A DNA stretch of 43,854 bases, taken from contig NZ_JAAALB010000048.1 in assembly GCF_009905545.1 (NCBI RefSeq), positions 1-43,854 on the forward strand. The letters run 5' to 3'. Each line of letters begins with the position of its first letter. Positions within the stretch are counted from its first letter, which is position 1. Below the pieces are notes generated by a model. That model made no database searches. It had not been told where the DNA came from and worked only from the letters and a program-made list of their open reading frames with translations. This DNA comes from Cellulophaga sp. BC115SP (GTDB lineage: Bacteria; Bacteroidota; Bacteroidia; Cytophagales; Spirosomataceae). This document shows, one piece after another, positions 16,502-24,494 of the stretch. The translations under genes were made by a program, and so were the position numbers.

Positions 16502-17263
16502 ATGGGTATTTTGAAAATCACTAATTTGACAAAAGTATATGATGAACGAGTAGTCGTAAACAATATTTCGCTTGAAGTAGCACCCGCAGAAATTTTGGCG
16601 ATTGTGGGTGAAAGTGGTTCTGGAAAAACTACTTTATTAAACATGATTTCAGGAAATATTCGTCCTGATGAAGGAAAAATGTGGCTGGATGACCAAGAAG
16701 TTGACCTATATTTTAATCGACTCATTCGTGAGTTACCTGATATAAAACTTGTTCCGCAAGACTACAAACTTAAACCCGAACACAAAATTTGGGAAAATAT
16801 TGATTTATCTCTCACAAAATATACCCGTGAATATCGAGTAGAACGAGTAGCTGAGCTGTTGGATTTATGTGGAATTACACATATCAAAGACAAAAAGCCC
16901 AAGGATGTATCGGGTGGCGAAAAACAGCGAACAGCCATTGCCAGAGCCATCGCCGAGGAACCTCAAGCCTTATTACTCGATGAGCCTTTCTCTAATTTGG
17001 ACTCTATCAACAAGCAACATTTACGACAAAATCTGGTTTCTTTAATCAAACATGAAGAAATAGCTTGTCTTTTTGTGACACACGATATGATTGAAGCCTT
17101 GTTGGTTGCTGACCGAATAGGCGTGATGCATAAAGGCGATTTGCTTATGTTGGGTACACCAAAAGAGATTTTTTCACAGACCACAAATCCTTATATTATC
17201 TCATTTGTGCAGGCTGCAATAGCGCCAATCAAAGAATTTTCTCAACAATATCTAGACAAATAA
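16502..17263 (+). CDS. ABC transporter ATPase, importer/MacB-like signature
   Basis: A 253-residue ATPase with Walker A GESGSGKTT, signature VSGGEKQR and Walker B ALLLDEPFSNLDS, followed by the switch His in FVTHD. The canonical signature and the FSQTTNPYI tail resemble ATPases of the PotA/FbpC type more than its upstream neighbour. I chose ATG 16502 (MGILKITNLTKVYD), 20 bp after the permease stop. A TTG at 16457 would add 15 residues and overlap the permease gene, and the extra residues do not look like the family. A second ATPase with a different signature class in one three-gene unit is unusual. Confidence 0.88.
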   Translation: MGILKITNLTKVYDERVVVNNISLEVAPAEILAIVGESGSGKTTLLNMISGNIRPDEGKMWLDDQEVDLYFNRLIRELPDIKLVPQDYKLKPEHKIWENIDLSLTKYTREYRVERVAELLDLCGITHIKDKKPKDVSGGEKQRTAIARAIAEEPQALLLDEPFSNLDSINKQHLRQNLVSLIKHEEIACLFVTHDMIEALLVADRIGVMHKGDLLMLGTPKEIFSQTTNPYIISFVQAAIAPIKEFSQQYLDK

Positions 17264-17305
17264 TAAATCTTGGTCGATTGAATTGACAAATAAATCTAAA
17301 ATCTA

Positions 17306-17336
17306 TTGTCAATTCGAATTTCCTTCTCTAATTTTG
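17306..17336 (+). promoter_or_regulatory. Promoter of the tetR gene
   Basis: Bacteroidota-type promoter: -33 element TTG (17306-17308), a 20-base spacer and -7 box TAATTTTG (17329-17336), which matches TAnnTTTG exactly. The TetR-box palindrome starts on the next base, so the predicted transcription start lies inside it. Confidence 0.65.
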
Positions 17337-17357
17337 GACCGAAATACATATTTGGTC
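17337..17357. promoter_or_regulatory. TetR-box palindrome 1 (autoregulation)
   Basis: A 21-bp near-palindrome with half-sites GACCGAA and TTTGGTC, seven bases upstream of the tetR start and touching its -7 box. It agrees at 18 of 21 positions with the palindrome at 18143-18163 and in both places continues with GA. This is the classic place for a TetR self-repression site. Confidence 0.7.
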
Positions 17358-17364
17358 GAATCGT

Positions 17365-17982
17365 ATGACTGACACACTTCAAAAAGACGAAATCATCATC
17401 AAAGAGGTGATTGAAGCCGCAAAAGTTTTGTTTCAACGTTATGGTCTCAAAAAGACCACGATGGAAGATATTGCCAAATTTGTAGGTAAAGGGAAAAGTA
17501 CGTTATATTATTATTTCCCAAGTAAGATTGAAATTTTTGAAGCAGTAATTGAAAATGAAATTCGAGAACTGTTCGAATCTATCGAAATAGCTGCCTCGAA
17601 AGAAGTTACTGCAAGACAAAAATTGAAAGTGTATTGGTTGACCCGTCTCCAAAAACTTGAGAAGATGTGTAATCTTAGTCAGGTACTCAAGGAGGAGATT
17701 ATGGATCATGCCATTACTATTTTTAATCTAAAAAGAAAACACCTTCAAGAGGAATTGACCTTAGTAAAAGGGTTTTTGATTTTTGGTATCGAAAACGAAG
17801 AATTTCGCCCCGAAACAGAGGAGCATATTGAGTTACTCTGTAGAGTTATCGTAGCCTCTTTACGAGGATTTGAATTATCAAATATGGAAGTATTCGAAAT
17901 AGAGAAGGACTACATTCGCCATATCGATTTCTTGATAGATACCTTTATTGGTGGTATTGGTATTAAAGTAACTTCTGTTTAA
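17365..17982 (+). CDS. TetR family regulator, predicted controller of the inositol-lipid operon
   Basis: A 205-residue regulator with a typical N-terminal TetR helix-turn-helix at about 15-60 (LFQRYGLKKTTMEDIAKFVGKGKSTLYYYFPSKIEIF) and an all-helical ligand domain of which nothing specific is recognised. It lies 101 bp downstream of the ABC operon but has its own promoter, and 345 bp upstream of the inositol-phosphate synthase gene. The same palindrome lies on its promoter (17337) and upstream of the synthase operon (18143). I infer that it represses itself and regulates the operon, perhaps sensing a lipid or inositol compound. The ligand is unknown. Confidence 0.9.
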   Translation: MTDTLQKDEIIIKEVIEAAKVLFQRYGLKKTTMEDIAKFVGKGKSTLYYYFPSKIEIFEAVIENEIRELFESIEIAASKEVTARQKLKVYWLTRLQKLEKMCNLSQVLKEEIMDHAITIFNLKRKHLQEELTLVKGFLIFGIENEEFRPETEEHIELLCRVIVASLRGFELSNMEVFEIEKDYIRHIDFLIDTFIGGIGIKVTSV

Positions 17983-18142
17983 GCTTACCAAGAATAAATT
18001 TTAGGAAATTATGATTTTAGTTGAAACTTTTTTTAATAAATACTGTTTTCATTAAAGATTCTTCTTTATTTCCAACATATATCCTTCCACTAGATACAAT
18101 TAGGCTTTTATACAACAGCCTGATTTTTTTGAATGAAAATTA

Positions 18143-18163
18143 GACCGAAATACGAATTCGGTC
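18143..18163. promoter_or_regulatory. TetR-box palindrome 2 (inositol-lipid operon)
   Basis: 21-bp palindrome with perfect 7-bp outer arms GACCGAA and TTCGGTC, 165 bp upstream of the synthase start. It is the partner of the site on the tetR promoter. The distance to the gene suggests a long leader or an upstream promoter. Confidence 0.7.
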
Positions 18164-18244
18164 GATAAGTTTTACGTTTTCGTCTCTAAATAACTTTTTT
18201 TAGTCGACATTTGAGATAGTACTTAAAGTAAAATGTAGGTTAAG

Positions 18245-18267
18245 ATTGTCCTAGCTTTAAGGACAAT
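18245..18267 (+). promoter_or_regulatory. Hairpin in the ino1 leader
   Basis: Perfect 8-bp stem ATTGTCCT / AGGACAAT with a 7-base loop, 60-83 bp upstream of the synthase start. It could be a leader hairpin affecting RNA stability, or a second operator. No T-run follows, so it is not a standard terminator. Confidence 0.45.
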
Positions 18268-18327
18268 GTCTTGGAATTTACTAAGTTGCATTTATAAGAA
18301 CAATTCACCATATATTACAAATAGATT

Positions 18328-19665
18328 ATGAATATGAACCCTACGGTTTCGGCTGCTACAGGAAAGCTTGGTATTTTGATGCCAGGAATGGGAGCGGTTG
18401 CTACAACGTTTGTAGCAGGCGTTATTGCTTCTAGAAAAGGATTAGCGCATCCGACAGGTTCTCTTACTCAAACCGCAAACATTCGCTTGGGTAAAAGAAC
18501 AGAAAAGCGTAATCCAAAAATTAAAGATTTTGTACCCTTGGCTTCGTTAGATAGCATCGTTTTCGGAGGATGGGACGTATATGGAGACAATATGTTTGAT
18601 GCAGCGCTTAAAGCAGGTGTTTTGGATCGTGGAATGGTGGAGTTGATTCGTGAGGATTTGGAAAAAATCGTTCCTATGAAAGCGGTTTTTGATAAGCGTT
18701 ACGTAAAAAACTTAGAAGGAGATAACGTTAAGCCTCAAACAAGCAAATTAGAACTGATTGAAGAGTTGATGGCAGACATCGAAAACTTCAAAATCGCTAA
18801 TGATTGTGAGCGTTTGGTAATGGTATGGTGCGGTTCTACAGAAATCTACCATGAAGCAAAAGAGGTACACTCATCATTGGCTAATTTCGAAGCTGGTTTG
18901 GCAAGTAACGACCCAGATATTGCGCCTTCAATGATGTATGCGTATGCTGCTATCAAGTCTGGAGTACCGTTTGCCATGGGTGCACCAAACCTATGTTTGG
19001 ACATTCCTGCCCTCGAAGAATTAGCTACATTGACTCATACGCCTATTGCTGGAAAAGATTTCAAAACGGGTCAAACCTTGATGAAAACTATTGTAGCGCC
19101 AGGTTTGCGTGCTCGTGCATTAGGTGTACGTGGTTGGTTCAGTACCAATATCTTAGGTAACAGAGATGGCTTGGTGTTGGATGCGCCAGAGAACTTCAAA
19201 ACCAAAGAAGTGTCGAAAGGAAATGTGTTGGACGGTATCTTAGACGCAGAGCAAAATCCTGAATTATGGGGAGATATTCATCACAAAGTTCGTATCGAAT
19301 ATTATCCGCCACTTGGTGACAACAAAGAGGGCTGGGACAATATCGATATCTTTGGTTGGATGGGTTACCAGATGCAAATCAAAATCAATTTCTTGTGCCG
19401 TGACTCTATTTTAGCTGCCCCAATTGTATTGGATTTGGCCTTATTCCTTGATGTTGCAAAACGTGCAAACTTGTCAGGTATTCAAGAGTGGTTGTCATTC
19501 TACTGGAAAGCTCCACAAACGTTACCAGGCTTAGAACCAATCCACGATTTGTTTAAGCAATTGGAAAAATTAGAAAATACACTTCGCTATTTAATGGGCG
19601 AAGAATTGATTACAAATCTAGGAATGGATTACTACGAAAATGTAGAAGAAGACGTAGAATTGTAA
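18328..19665 (+). CDS. ino1: myo-Inositol-1-phosphate (3-phosphate) synthase
   Basis: A 445-residue NAD-dependent isomerase that turns glucose 6-phosphate into 1L-myo-inositol 1-phosphate (D-myo-inositol 3-phosphate), the first committed step to inositol lipids. Visible features: the NAD-binding segment GILMPGMGAVATTFVAGV (about 13-30), SIVFGGWDVYGDNMFDAA, the VMVWCGSTEIYHE segment, and the C-terminal catalytic half with LGVRGWFSTNILGNRDG and AGKDFKTGQTLMKT. Length fits the bacterial enzyme. Choice of start: MNMNPTVSAATGKLG; the third residue is a second possible Met. It opens a same-strand run to 25416 with short gaps or overlaps. A strong hairpin follows the stop. Confidence 0.93.
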   Translation: MNMNPTVSAATGKLGILMPGMGAVATTFVAGVIASRKGLAHPTGSLTQTANIRLGKRTEKRNPKIKDFVPLASLDSIVFGGWDVYGDNMFDAALKAGVLDRGMVELIREDLEKIVPMKAVFDKRYVKNLEGDNVKPQTSKLELIEELMADIENFKIANDCERLVMVWCGSTEIYHEAKEVHSSLANFEAGLASNDPDIAPSMMYAYAAIKSGVPFAMGAPNLCLDIPALEELATLTHTPIAGKDFKTGQTLMKTIVAPGLRARALGVRGWFSTNILGNRDGLVLDAPENFKTKEVSKGNVLDGILDAEQNPELWGDIHHKVRIEYYPPLGDNKEGWDNIDIFGWMGYQMQIKINFLCRDSILAAPIVLDLALFLDVAKRANLSGIQEWLSFYWKAPQTLPGLEPIHDLFKQLEKLENTLRYLMGEELITNLGMDYYENVEEDVEL

Positions 19666-19679
19666 TTTTCTAAAAAGTT

Positions 19680-19715
19680 GAAAGTAAGTCTATTAAACCA
19701 AATAGACTTACTTTC
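19680..19715 (+). terminator. Perfect hairpin between ino1 and the pgpA-like gene
   Basis: Stem GAAAGTAAGTCTATT / AATAGACTTACTTTC, 15 perfect base pairs with loop AAACCA, starting 14 bp after the ino1 stop. No long T-run follows, so it may be a partial terminator or RNA-stability hairpin that raises ino1 expression over the downstream genes. Confidence 0.7.
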
Positions 19716-19770
19716 ATCCAAACACAAATTAGGTGCTGTAGATTTCCTTTCTTCCTTTGTACTAAGGCAA

Positions 19771-20268
19771 ATGGCACTCTTTCCAATGAATCATCAACGA
19801 TTACATATTATCATAGCGTCAGCGCTTGGGATTGGTTATATACCCAAAGGTTCTGGTACGTTTGGAGCCATACTTGCTTGTTTGGGCGTTATTGGGTTAA
19901 ATGCGCTTTTCCCCACAAATGCTTTAGGCTATCAAGCTGTCTTAGTGGGACTTACTATTATTTTTCTCTTTATTGGTCGCAAGGCATCTGAGGTTACAGA
20001 ACAGATTTGGGGCGAAGATTCATCCAAAATTGTGATTGACGAGGTGGTCGGACAATGGCTTAGTTTATGCCTAATTCCATTCTCGTGGACCAATTTGGTA
20101 TTAGGGTTAGTACTATTTAGAATTTACGATATTTTCAAACCTTTTAATATTCGCTCTTTTGAGAAATATGAAAATGGTTGGGGAGTTATGCTAGACGATG
20201 TAGCCGCTGGAATTTGGGCCAATTTAACCTTACAAGTAATACTTCTTCTCTTTAATTTTTATGTATAA
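19771..20268 (+). CDS. PgpA-like phosphatase, probable phosphatidylinositol-phosphate phosphatase
   Basis: About 165 residues with all phosphatidylglycerophosphatase A motifs: GIGYIPKGSGTFGA, IVIDEVVGQWLSL, FRIYDIFKPF and GWGVMLDDVAAGIWAN, plus several membrane helices. In this operon the likely substrate is phosphatidylinositol phosphate, which is dephosphorylated to phosphatidylinositol. This follows the role reported, as I recall, for the PgpA homologue of the Bacteroides cluster. I prefer ATG 19771 (preceded by AAGG) or ATG 19786 over an upstream in-frame TTG at 19678, because the 36 bases after that TTG form a perfect hairpin and the added residues do not match the family. The gene overlaps the next by 8 bp. 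A general PgpA role cannot be excluded. Confidence 0.82.
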   Translation: MALFPMNHQRLHIIIASALGIGYIPKGSGTFGAILACLGVIGLNALFPTNALGYQAVLVGLTIIFLFIGRKASEVTEQIWGEDSSKIVIDEVVGQWLSLCLIPFSWTNLVLGLVLFRIYDIFKPFNIRSFEKYENGWGVMLDDVAAGIWANLTLQVILLLFNFYV

Positions 20269-20674
20269 ATATCTCAGGATATTTCTCAAGTTTATGTCAG
20301 CGTCGGGTATTGCGACGACCGTTGACTTTAGTGCCTCTTATTCACTTGTTTCAGGATTTCAGGTTAATGACGAATGGGCTACCTTGGTGGGTAATATCCT
20401 TGGTGCTATCATTGGTTTTTGGGTAAGCCGAACATGGGTTTTTCAGGCAAAAGATACGCAATCTTTAACATGGCAAGGTATCAAATATGCTATAGTTGCT
20501 GTAGGAAACTCCGCTATGAATGTAGGTGGGGTGGCCTTACTGTCACACTTTGGCTCTTGGCATTATCTTACCGTTCGAGTAGTAGTTGGAGTGATTGTAT
20601 TTGTGGTGTACAGCTACGGTCTAAATCAGTGGTTTGTATTTAAGAATAAAACGTATGAAAAGGTATCTTTATAG
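20261..20674 (+). CDS. GtrA-like small membrane protein
   Basis: 137 residues with four predicted helices (about 7-30, 38-58, 75-100 and 105-127) and the GtrA family features ASGIATTVDF near the start and SRTWVF in the middle. GtrA proteins are linked to flipping or supplying lipid-linked sugars, and sometimes act beside glycosyltransferases. The start overlaps the pgpA-like gene by 8 bp and the end overlaps the next gene by 20 bp, so it is firmly within the operon. A role in moving or decorating an inositol lipid is inference from position only. Confidence 0.8.
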   Translation: MYKYLRIFLKFMSASGIATTVDFSASYSLVSGFQVNDEWATLVGNILGAIIGFWVSRTWVFQAKDTQSLTWQGIKYAIVAVGNSAMNVGGVALLSHFGSWHYLTVRVVVGVIVFVVYSYGLNQWFVFKNKTYEKVSL

Positions 20675-23240
20675 TCTCCCTCAAGAAATAAAATTTCTCA
20701 ATAACATATTCTTCTTTCTGCTGTGCTCATGCGCTTTTGTGGCACAGTCGCAGACTATTATCAAAGGTAAAATCTCTGAAAATAAAACGAATGAAGCGAT
20801 TCCATTTGTCAATGTAACTATTTTGGGTACGTCCCAAGGGGTACAGTCGGACGTGAATGGAAATTTTACGATTACCGTAAAAGAATACGGCTCGGGTAAA
20901 GTGCAGTTTTCGTCAGTAGGTTATAAGAATGAGGTAAAATCTTTCAAAAAGGATATTACCCAAACTATTTCTATTCGCCTGACTTCAACTACACAGAATC
21001 TATCAGAAGTTGTAGTAAAAGGAAAAAAAGATAAATATCGCAACAAAGACAATCCTGCGGTGGCACTTATCAGAAAGGTGATTGATCACAAGGACGATAA
21101 CAGAAAGGAAGGCTTGGATTATTATCAGTATGAGAAATATGAAAAACTTCAGTTGGATTTGAGTAATATCGACGATGCTTACAAGAATAAGAAAATCTTT
21201 AAGAACTTTCAATTTATCTTTGATAACCTCGACACTGCAAAGCTCACAGGAAAGGTATCCCTGCCTCTGTATTTGAAAGAAACAGTTTCGGATGTCTATT
21301 TTAGGAAAAGTCCTAGGGAAGAAAAGTCTTATATCAAAGGAGAAAAGAAAGTGGGCTTAGAACAATTTCTTGATAATAATGGCATGGGGGCTTACTTAAA
21401 TAGAATGTATGAAGATGTGAATATCTACGATAACAACATCAGTCTGCTTTCGCAACAGTTTATTAGCCCAATTTCGCCACTTTCTCCAACATTTTACCGA
21501 TTTGTCATTTTGGATACGCTTCAACATGATGGCGTAAAATGTATCAATTTAGGTTTCTCGCCACGAAATCAAGCTGATTTTGCCTTCGTGGGAACGATGT
21601 ACGTAGCGATGGATTCGTCTTATGCTGTACGCCGTATCAAGATGGGAGTGCCTAAAAACATCAATCTCAACTTTGTGATGGGAATGGAGATTGAGCAAGA
21701 ATATCAACCAACCGCTGAGAAATTTTTGATGCTAGCAAAAGATGAAATCATGATTGAGTTTAATCTTTTCAAGACAGAAAATTCTCGGGGCGTGATAGGA
21801 AAGCGTGCGGTTTCTTTTCGAAATTACAAATTGAATAATCCAATTGATAACGAATATTTTAAGCCAATCCAGAAAAATGTTCTGACCGAAAATGCCTATG
21901 TAAGAGATGAGGGTTTTTGGAATCAAGCACGTCATCAACAGCTCAGTAGGGTCGAAACCAATATCTACCAAATGGCAGATAGTATTCAGAAAGTCCCTGC
22001 CTTTAAAAGAGCCATGAAAATTGCTGGATTGTTTTTATTCGGATATTCTGATTTTGGTACTTTTGAAATAGGACCTGTTAACACTTTTTATAGTTTCAAC
22101 CCTGTTGAAGGATTTCGTTTACGTCTTGGAGGGCGAACCATGGCAAAGCTGAATCCGAGATTGTATTTTGAAACTTACATGGCTTACGGATTCAAAGATG
22201 AACGCTGGAAAGGTTTTGGGGCGTTAACGTATAATTTAGGAAAAAATTCAATTTATGAATTTCCTAATAATTATCTACGTGTATCTTATCAGGATGAAGT
22301 ACGTATTCCTGGACAAGAGTTACAGTTTATTCAAGAGGATAACTTTTTGTTGTCTTTCAAAAGAGGAGTAAACGATAAAATGACCTATAATAAAGTCCTT
22401 CGTGTTGACTACCGAAAAGAATCTCGTTCAGGCATTAGTTATGAAATAGGTTTGAAAAACTTGAGTCAAGAAGCAGCAGGGAGTTTAACATTTCAAAAAG
22501 TAGGAAAACTTGATGGCATTGTGATTACAGATAGAACAGTGACTTCTACGGAGCTCTCTTTTAATTTAAGATTTGCGCCAAATGAGCAGTTTTATCAAGG
22601 TAAAAATTATCGTATTCCAATTATTAACAAGTATCCAATTTTTCAGGCAAGATATACTTTGGGTATTGCCAATATTTTGAATAGTGGTTATAATTTTCAT
22701 AATATCACCTTGCGTGCCAATAAACGTTTCTTTATTTCACCGATTGGCTATACCGATGTAACAGCTGAAGGTGGTAGAATTTTTGGAAAAGTGCCATATC
22801 CTTTGTTGATGATTCACCGTGCAAACCAATCGTACTCATACCAATTAGAGTCATATAACTTGATGAATTTCTTGGAGTTTGTAAGTGACCAATACGCTGG
22901 TTTGTTTGTCGATCATTATTTCAATGGATTTTTCTTCAACAAAATACCATTAATCAAAAAATTGAAATTTCGTGAGATTATTACTTTCAAGGCACTCTAT
23001 GGTAGTTTGAGTGATAAAAATAATCCGAATCTCAACCCAGATTTGTATAAATTCCCAACCAATGAAGAAGGGCAAGTGCTCACACATTCGCTCAACAATG
23101 GTCCCTACATGGAGGCTAGTATTGGTATAGGCAATATCCTGAAGTTTTTCAGAGTAGACTTTGTCAAAAGGTTGAGCTACTTGGACAACCCTCAGGTGTC
23201 TGAATATGGTATTAGAGGACGATTTAAAATGGATTTTTAG
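20655..23240 (+). CDS. DUF5686 / carboxypeptidase-regulatory-like outer membrane protein
   Basis: 861 residues. A hydrophobic signal (about 18-34, ending CAFVAQSQ) is followed by a CarboxypepD_reg-like beta domain at about 36-110 (TIIKGKISENKTNEAIPFVNVTILGTSQGV, then VNGNFTITV). The large DUF5686 region follows and ends in a repeated beta-strand pattern with a terminal aromatic residue (GRFKMDF), typical of an outer-membrane beta-barrel. I use ATG 20655, not the upstream TTG at 20634, because it precedes the signal peptide directly and reduces the overlap with the GtrA gene to 20 bp. The function of DUF5686 is unknown. Its place inside an inositol-lipid operon suggests a role at the outer membrane, for example in placing or sensing the lipid. 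Confidence 0.85.
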   Translation: MKRYLYSLPQEIKFLNNIFFFLLCSCAFVAQSQTIIKGKISENKTNEAIPFVNVTILGTSQGVQSDVNGNFTITVKEYGSGKVQFSSVGYKNEVKSFKKDITQTISIRLTSTTQNLSEVVVKGKKDKYRNKDNPAVALIRKVIDHKDDNRKEGLDYYQYEKYEKLQLDLSNIDDAYKNKKIFKNFQFIFDNLDTAKLTGKVSLPLYLKETVSDVYFRKSPREEKSYIKGEKKVGLEQFLDNNGMGAYLNRMYEDVNIYDNNISLLSQQFISPISPLSPTFYRFVILDTLQHDGVKCINLGFSPRNQADFAFVGTMYVAMDSSYAVRRIKMGVPKNINLNFVMGMEIEQEYQPTAEKFLMLAKDEIMIEFNLFKTENSRGVIGKRAVSFRNYKLNNPIDNEYFKPIQKNVLTENAYVRDEGFWNQARHQQLSRVETNIYQMADSIQKVPAFKRAMKIAGLFLFGYSDFGTFEIGPVNTFYSFNPVEGFRLRLGGRTMAKLNPRLYFETYMAYGFKDERWKGFGALTYNLGKNSIYEFPNNYLRVSYQDEVRIPGQELQFIQEDNFLLSFKRGVNDKMTYNKVLRVDYRKESRSGISYEIGLKNLSQEAAGSLTFQKVGKLDGIVITDRTVTSTELSFNLRFAPNEQFYQGKNYRIPIINKYPIFQARYTLGIANILNSGYNFHNITLRANKRFFISPIGYTDVTAEGGRIFGKVPYPLLMIHRANQSYSYQLESYNLMNFLEFVSDQYAGLFVDHYFNGFFFNKIPLIKKLKFREIITFKALYGSLSDKNNPNLNPDLYKFPTNEEGQVLTHSLNNGPYMEASIGIGNILKFFRVDFVKRLSYLDNPQVSEYGIRGRFKMDF

Positions 23241-23272
23241 CCTAAACAAGTATTAATAAATCACTTAGAACT

Positions 23273-23980
23273 ATGTATGCACTTAAATCAGCAGGGCAAC
23301 AATTGATATACAAATTGATTAACCCTTTTATAAATTTATTGATTGCCTTAAAAATTACGCCCAATATGATAACCACCACTGGCTTAGTGTTGAATATCGG
23401 AGCGGCAGGAATCTTTATTTATGGCGCTGAGGCATCTCATCGTGGCGACTTAAGTATCGTAGGGTGGGGTGGAGCTATGATTCTTTTTGCTGGAGTATTC
23501 GACATGATTGATGGTCGTTTGGCACGTGTGAGTAATACCTCCTCAAAGTTCGGGGCATTTTATGACTCCGTATTGGATCGCTACAGCGAGATGTTTATGT
23601 TTTTGGGAATATGCTATTACTTGGTAGCACATCATTATTTATTTAGTTCATTTTTTGCCTTTTTAGCACTTATTGGCTCTTCAATGGTGAGTTACACTAG
23701 AGCTAGAGCAGAAGGATTGAATATTAAATGTGAAATTGGTTGGATGCAAAGACCCGAAAGAATTGTAATTATTGGAGGTTCTGCGTTGTTATGTGGTTTG
23801 TTGGCGCCAGTTTTTGGTGCAGATTTTAGAATAGAGGGTCCTAGCGAAAGAATACCTTGGTTTGAATCTATTTCTGTATTTACCATTCCATTAGCCATCG
23901 TGGCAATCTTGTCCAACTTCACCGCTATTCAGCGAATAGAATATACACAAAAGGAGTTAAGTAAAAATGAAACAAAATAA
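23273..23980 (+). CDS. CDP-alcohol phosphatidyltransferase, probable phosphatidylinositol-phosphate synthase
   Basis: A 235-residue integral membrane enzyme with the complete family motif D77-x2-D80-G-x2-A-R-x8-G-x3-D98-x3-D102 (within FDMIDGRLARVSN and GAFYDSVLDR). The enzyme class joins CDP-diacylglycerol with an alcohol. With inositol phosphate synthase in the operon, the expected product is phosphatidylinositol phosphate, which the PgpA-like enzyme can dephosphorylate. It starts 32 bp after the DUF5686 gene and overlaps the next gene by 14 bp. Other alcohols (glycerol phosphate, serine) cannot be excluded from the motif alone, but the context argues for inositol phosphate. Confidence 0.87.
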   Translation: MYALKSAGQQLIYKLINPFINLLIALKITPNMITTTGLVLNIGAAGIFIYGAEASHRGDLSIVGWGGAMILFAGVFDMIDGRLARVSNTSSKFGAFYDSVLDRYSEMFMFLGICYYLVAHHYLFSSFFAFLALIGSSMVSYTRARAEGLNIKCEIGWMQRPERIVIIGGSALLCGLLAPVFGADFRIEGPSERIPWFESISVFTIPLAIVAILSNFTAIQRIEYTQKELSKNETK

Positions 23981-24494
23981 GCTCTTGTGGTTGTTTGTTG
24001 GCTTACTATTAGTGAGTTTTTCACCCGCTCATTACCCCAAAGTTCCTGATTCAAAAGTAAGACTGTTTTATATTCAACGGAGTTCAAACGTTAATACTAT
24101 CGTCTATGATGCACGTCTCAATCCTAAAGGTGGGTTTGATGAAGATAACCCCGTAGATGTGTATTGGTTGCGCTATCAAGAAGATGGACGTCGAAAAGAA
24201 CTTTCATGGATACAGCGGGTATTAGCGTATGGAGTAGATACCGAAACCATTGAAGGGCAAGCAGATGCACTTCAAGCATGGGTAGTTTCTTATAAAAAAC
24301 GTAAGCTTCGATTAGGCTTTGACAAAAACAAAAAGCCTTACGCTTCATTATTGATTAATAACCAATTAGCAAAACTCGACCATGTGTATGTACAAATCGA
24401 AGGGAGTAATTTACGCCCGAAAGTATTGTATGTAGAAGTATTTGGAAGAGATTTTTATTCAGGAGAAAATGTTTATGAAAAAATCAAACCGTAG
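23967..24494 (+). CDS. DUF4833 protein, exported
   Basis: 175 residues with an N-terminal hydrophobic signal (LLWLFVGLLLVSFSPAH) and a small soluble domain containing LFYIQRSSNVNTIVYDAR, VDVYWLRY and LSWIQRVLAYG, which match DUF4833. No enzyme motif is recognised. It overlaps both neighbours (14 bp upstream, 20 bp downstream), so it is translationally coupled to the phosphatidyltransferase and the PAP2 enzyme. I recall a DUF4833 gene in the related Bacteroides cluster too. A periplasmic accessory role in inositol lipid assembly is inference. Confidence 0.8.
   Translation: MKQNKLLWLFVGLLLVSFSPAHYPKVPDSKVRLFYIQRSSNVNTIVYDARLNPKGGFDEDNPVDVYWLRYQEDGRRKELSWIQRVLAYGVDTETIEGQADALQAWVVSYKKRKLRLGFDKNKKPYASLLINNQLAKLDHVYVQIEGSNLRPKVLYVEVFGRDFYSGENVYEKIKP

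Larger units (their letters stand above)
17983..18327. other. Leader of the inositol-lipid operon
   Basis: 345 bp without a gene. It holds the second TetR-box palindrome (18143-18163) and a hairpin (18245-18267). I found no combination of -33 and -7 elements convincing enough to fix the promoter. Confidence 0.6.

Noticed and set aside
18011-18055. 14-codon frame in the ino1 leader as a leader peptide
   Set aside because: No codon bias, ribosome site or attenuator structure around it.
19678-19770. TTG start for the PgpA-like protein
   Set aside because: The region forms a perfect hairpin and the encoded residues do not match PgpA N-termini.
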